From assembly GCF_009360615.1 (NCBI RefSeq), contig NZ_SPEY01000069.1, forward strand, positions 1 through 45,870: a stretch of DNA of 45,870 nt, in the 5' to 3' direction. A program made the position numbers and the translations under genes. The DNA is from Comamonas sp. Lineage in GTDB: Bacteria; Pseudomonadota; Gammaproteobacteria; Burkholderiales; Burkholderiaceae_C. The notes beneath the pieces are model-generated. The model was not told where the DNA came from. It searched no databases and saw nothing but the letters and a program-made list of their open reading frames with translations. Positions 44,553 to 45,870 of the stretch are shown piece after piece (position 1 is the first letter of the stretch; every line of letters starts with the position of its first letter).

Positions 44553-44581
44553 GAAAAAGAGGGGCTTGAAGCCCCTCTTTT
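44553..44581. terminator. Terminator after etfA
   Basis: Perfect 10-base stem AAGAGGGGCT / AGCCCCTCTT with a 3-base loop, preceded by AAA (U-tract on the minus strand) and followed by TT. It starts 14 bases after the etfA stop codon and separates etfBA from the binding-protein gene. Confidence 0.9.
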
Positions 44582-44594
44582 GATGTGCGCCAAA

Positions 44595-45539
44595 TTACAG
44601 CGCCTTGACCAGCTCGGGCACGGCGGTGAACAGATCGGCTTCCAGACCGTAGTCGGCCACCGAGAAGATCGGCGCCTCGGGGTCCTTGTTGATCGCCACG
44701 ATCACCTTCGAGTCCTTCATGCCCGCCAGATGCTGGATCGCTCCCGAGATGCCGCAGGCAATATACAGCTGCGGCGCCACGATCTTGCCCGTCTGGCCCA
44801 CCTGCAGGTCGTTGGGGGCGTAGCCCGCATCGACAGCAGCGCGCGAGGCACCGATGGCCGCTCCCAGCTTGTCGGCCAGCGGCGACATGACTTCCTGGAA
44901 CTTCTCGGCCGAGCCCAGCGCGCGACCGCCGGAGACGATGATCTTGGCCGCCGTCAGCTCGGGACGTTCGCTCTTGGTCACTTCGCGACCCACAAAGCGG
45001 CTCTTGCCACTGTCGGCCACCGCCGCCACGGTTTCCACCGCCGCCGAGCCGCCTGTGGCAGCCGCTGCGTCAAAGCCCGTGGTACGCACGGTGATGACCT
45101 TGACGGCATCGGCGGACTGCACGGTGGCGATGGCGTTGCCCGCGTAGATCGGACGCTCGAAGGTGTCGGCGGAGTCGACCTTGGTGATGTCGCTGATCTG
45201 GGCCACGTCCAGCTTGGCGGCCACGCGGGGTGCCACGTTCTTGCCCGACGCGGTCGAGGGGAACAGGATGTGGCTGTAGTGGCCGGCACCACTGCCCACA
45301 ATCGCCAGCACCTGGGCCGCCACGTTCTCGGCCAGGCCGTCCTTGAGGCTGGCACCATCGGCGTGGATGACCTTGGAGACACCGGCAATCTGGGCCGCAG
45401 CGGCGGCCGCAGCAGCTGCGCCTTCGCCGGCCACCAGCACATGCACATCACCGCCGCAGGCCTTGGCGGCCGTCACGGTGTTCAGGGTCGCGGTCTTGAT
45501 CGACGCGTTGTCGTGTTCTGCAATAACGAGAGAAGTCAT
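44595..45539 (-). CDS. etfA: Electron transfer flavoprotein alpha subunit
   Basis: FAD-binding subunit of 314 residues that, with EtfB, accepts electrons from acyl-CoA and other dehydrogenases and passes them to ETF-ubiquinone oxidoreductase. The ATG at 45539 has GAGG 7 bases upstream; an in-frame TTG two codons earlier is less likely. The N-terminal domain (1-190) starts [15 protein letters not shown]. The C-terminal FAD domain has [20 protein letters not shown] near 204-223, [28 protein letters not shown] near 252-279 and the final [21 protein letters not shown]. An Ala-rich run is near residue 40-50. It follows etfB by 161 bases with a repeat element in the gap. Confidence 0.95.
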   Translation of the reverse strand: MTSLVIAEHDNASIKTATLNTVTAAKACGGDVHVLVAGEGAAAAAAAAAQIAGVSKVIHADGASLKDGLAENVAAQVLAIVGSGAGHYSHILFPSTASGKNVAPRVAAKLDVAQISDITKVDSADTFERPIYAGNAIATVQSADAVKVITVRTTGFDAAAATGGSAAVETVAAVADSGKSRFVGREVTKSERPELTAAKIIVSGGRALGSAEKFQEVMSPLADKLGAAIGASRAAVDAGYAPNDLQVGQTGKIVAPQLYIACGISGAIQHLAGMKDSKVIVAINKDPEAPIFSVADYGLEADLFTAVPELVKAL

Positions 45540-45619
45540 ATTCAACCTCTAAATTTCTTTACGTTCTGGCGAAGTCCCAGAGAGGACATCAGCCCTTGGC
45601 AGCAGCGCAGCCTGGCGAG

Positions 45620-45698
45620 GGACGGCCAGCAAGGGCCGCCCCGCAGCCAAGGCCGTCGTCCCCCTTTGGGGGGAAGGCGCCGCAGGCGACTCAGGGGG
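45620..45698. repeat. Comamonadaceae-type intergenic repeat between etfB and etfA
   Basis: GC-rich element with AAGGGCCGCCCCGCAGCC, GGCCGTCGTCCCCC and GGCGCCGCAGGCGACTCAGGGGG. CCCCCT (45660-45665) pairs with AGGGGG (45693-45698). I recall nearly the same phrase in many intergenic regions of Comamonas, Delftia and Acidovorax; this was not checked by search. It lies in the 161-base gap between the two etf genes and could shape the transcript. Confidence 0.6.
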
Positions 45699-45700
45699 CC

Positions 45701-45870
45701 TTAGATAACCTTCGCTTCGTTCTTCAGCTTGTCGACCAGCGCAGCCACGTCGGCCACCTTGACGCCAGCGCCGCGCTTGGCAGGCTCGGAGACCTTCACG
45801 GTCTTCAGGCGAGGCGTCACGTCCACGCCCAGGTCTTCGGGCTTGAAGGTGTCCAGCTGCTTTTTCTTGG
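45701..45870 (-). CDS. etfB: Electron transfer flavoprotein beta subunit, N-terminus beyond window edge
   Basis: Only the last 56 codons are inside the window, ending KLKNEAKVI before the TAA at 45701-45703. The readable part KKKQLDTFKPEDLGVDV and RLKTVKVSEPAKR matches the C-terminal arm of EtfB, which wraps around EtfA. Its position upstream of etfA on the same strand is the usual etfBA order. The AMP-binding region is outside the window. Confidence 0.9.
   Translation of the reverse strand, partial: KKKQLDTFKPEDLGVDVTPRLKTVKVSEPAKRGAGVKVADVAALVDKLKNEAKVI

Overview
The window looks like a chromosomal segment of a Comamonas species, most likely the C. testosteroni/thiooxydans group in Burkholderiales. 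The reasons are high GC, a MobA/MobR pair of the 3-hydroxybenzoate type described from C. testosteroni, a gluconate/Entner-Doudoroff locus, and intergenic repeats of a style I associate with Comamonadaceae. No rRNA, tRNA, insertion sequence, phage or CRISPR array is visible.

Layout. Positions 1-1970 hold a cut 3-hydroxybenzoate 4-hydroxylase gene (mobA) and its divergent MarR-type regulator (mobR). Positions 2014-7719 hold a phosphonate locus: phnD-phnC-phnE, an iron alcohol dehydrogenase and phnX on the minus strand, with a divergent LysR regulator. Positions 7903-10048 pair a Bug-type binding protein with a mandelate-dehydrogenase-like flavoenzyme. About 800 bases without a convincing gene follow.

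Positions 10848-16436 are a chaperone-usher pilus operon on the minus strand (pilin, chaperone, usher, tip adhesin). Positions 17093-25089 are a signalling operon on the plus strand: hybrid kinase, receiver-EAL c-di-GMP phosphodiesterase, second hybrid kinase with HPt, and an RcsB-like response regulator. The two operons diverge around about 650 bases that contain a perfect (CAGG)16 tract. The arrangement recalls the Roc/Sad system that controls cup fimbriae in Pseudomonas aeruginosa. The working model is that the kinases feed the RcsB-like regulator while the EAL protein degrades c-di-GMP, setting pilus expression, with the repeat as a possible slippage switch. This is the most interesting part of the window.

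Positions 25507-27981 hold rnk, a membrane acyltransferase and a GbsR-type regulator. Positions 27992-35306 are a gluconate module: a LacI/GntR regulator, then gntK, a three-gene TRAP transporter, edd and eda. Two identical GATAGCGCTATC palindromes lie between regulator and operon. Uptake, phosphorylation and Entner-Doudoroff cleavage are thus encoded together. Positions 35379-41848 are a complete cytochrome bd locus (cydD-cydC-cydA-cydB-cydX, minus strand). The end carries a nitronate-monooxygenase-like enzyme, an orphan branched-chain-amino-acid-type binding protein, etfA and the 3' end of etfB.

Long open frames antisense to these genes were treated as high-GC shadows. Domain and family calls come from reading the sequence and from remembered family motifs; no database search was run.
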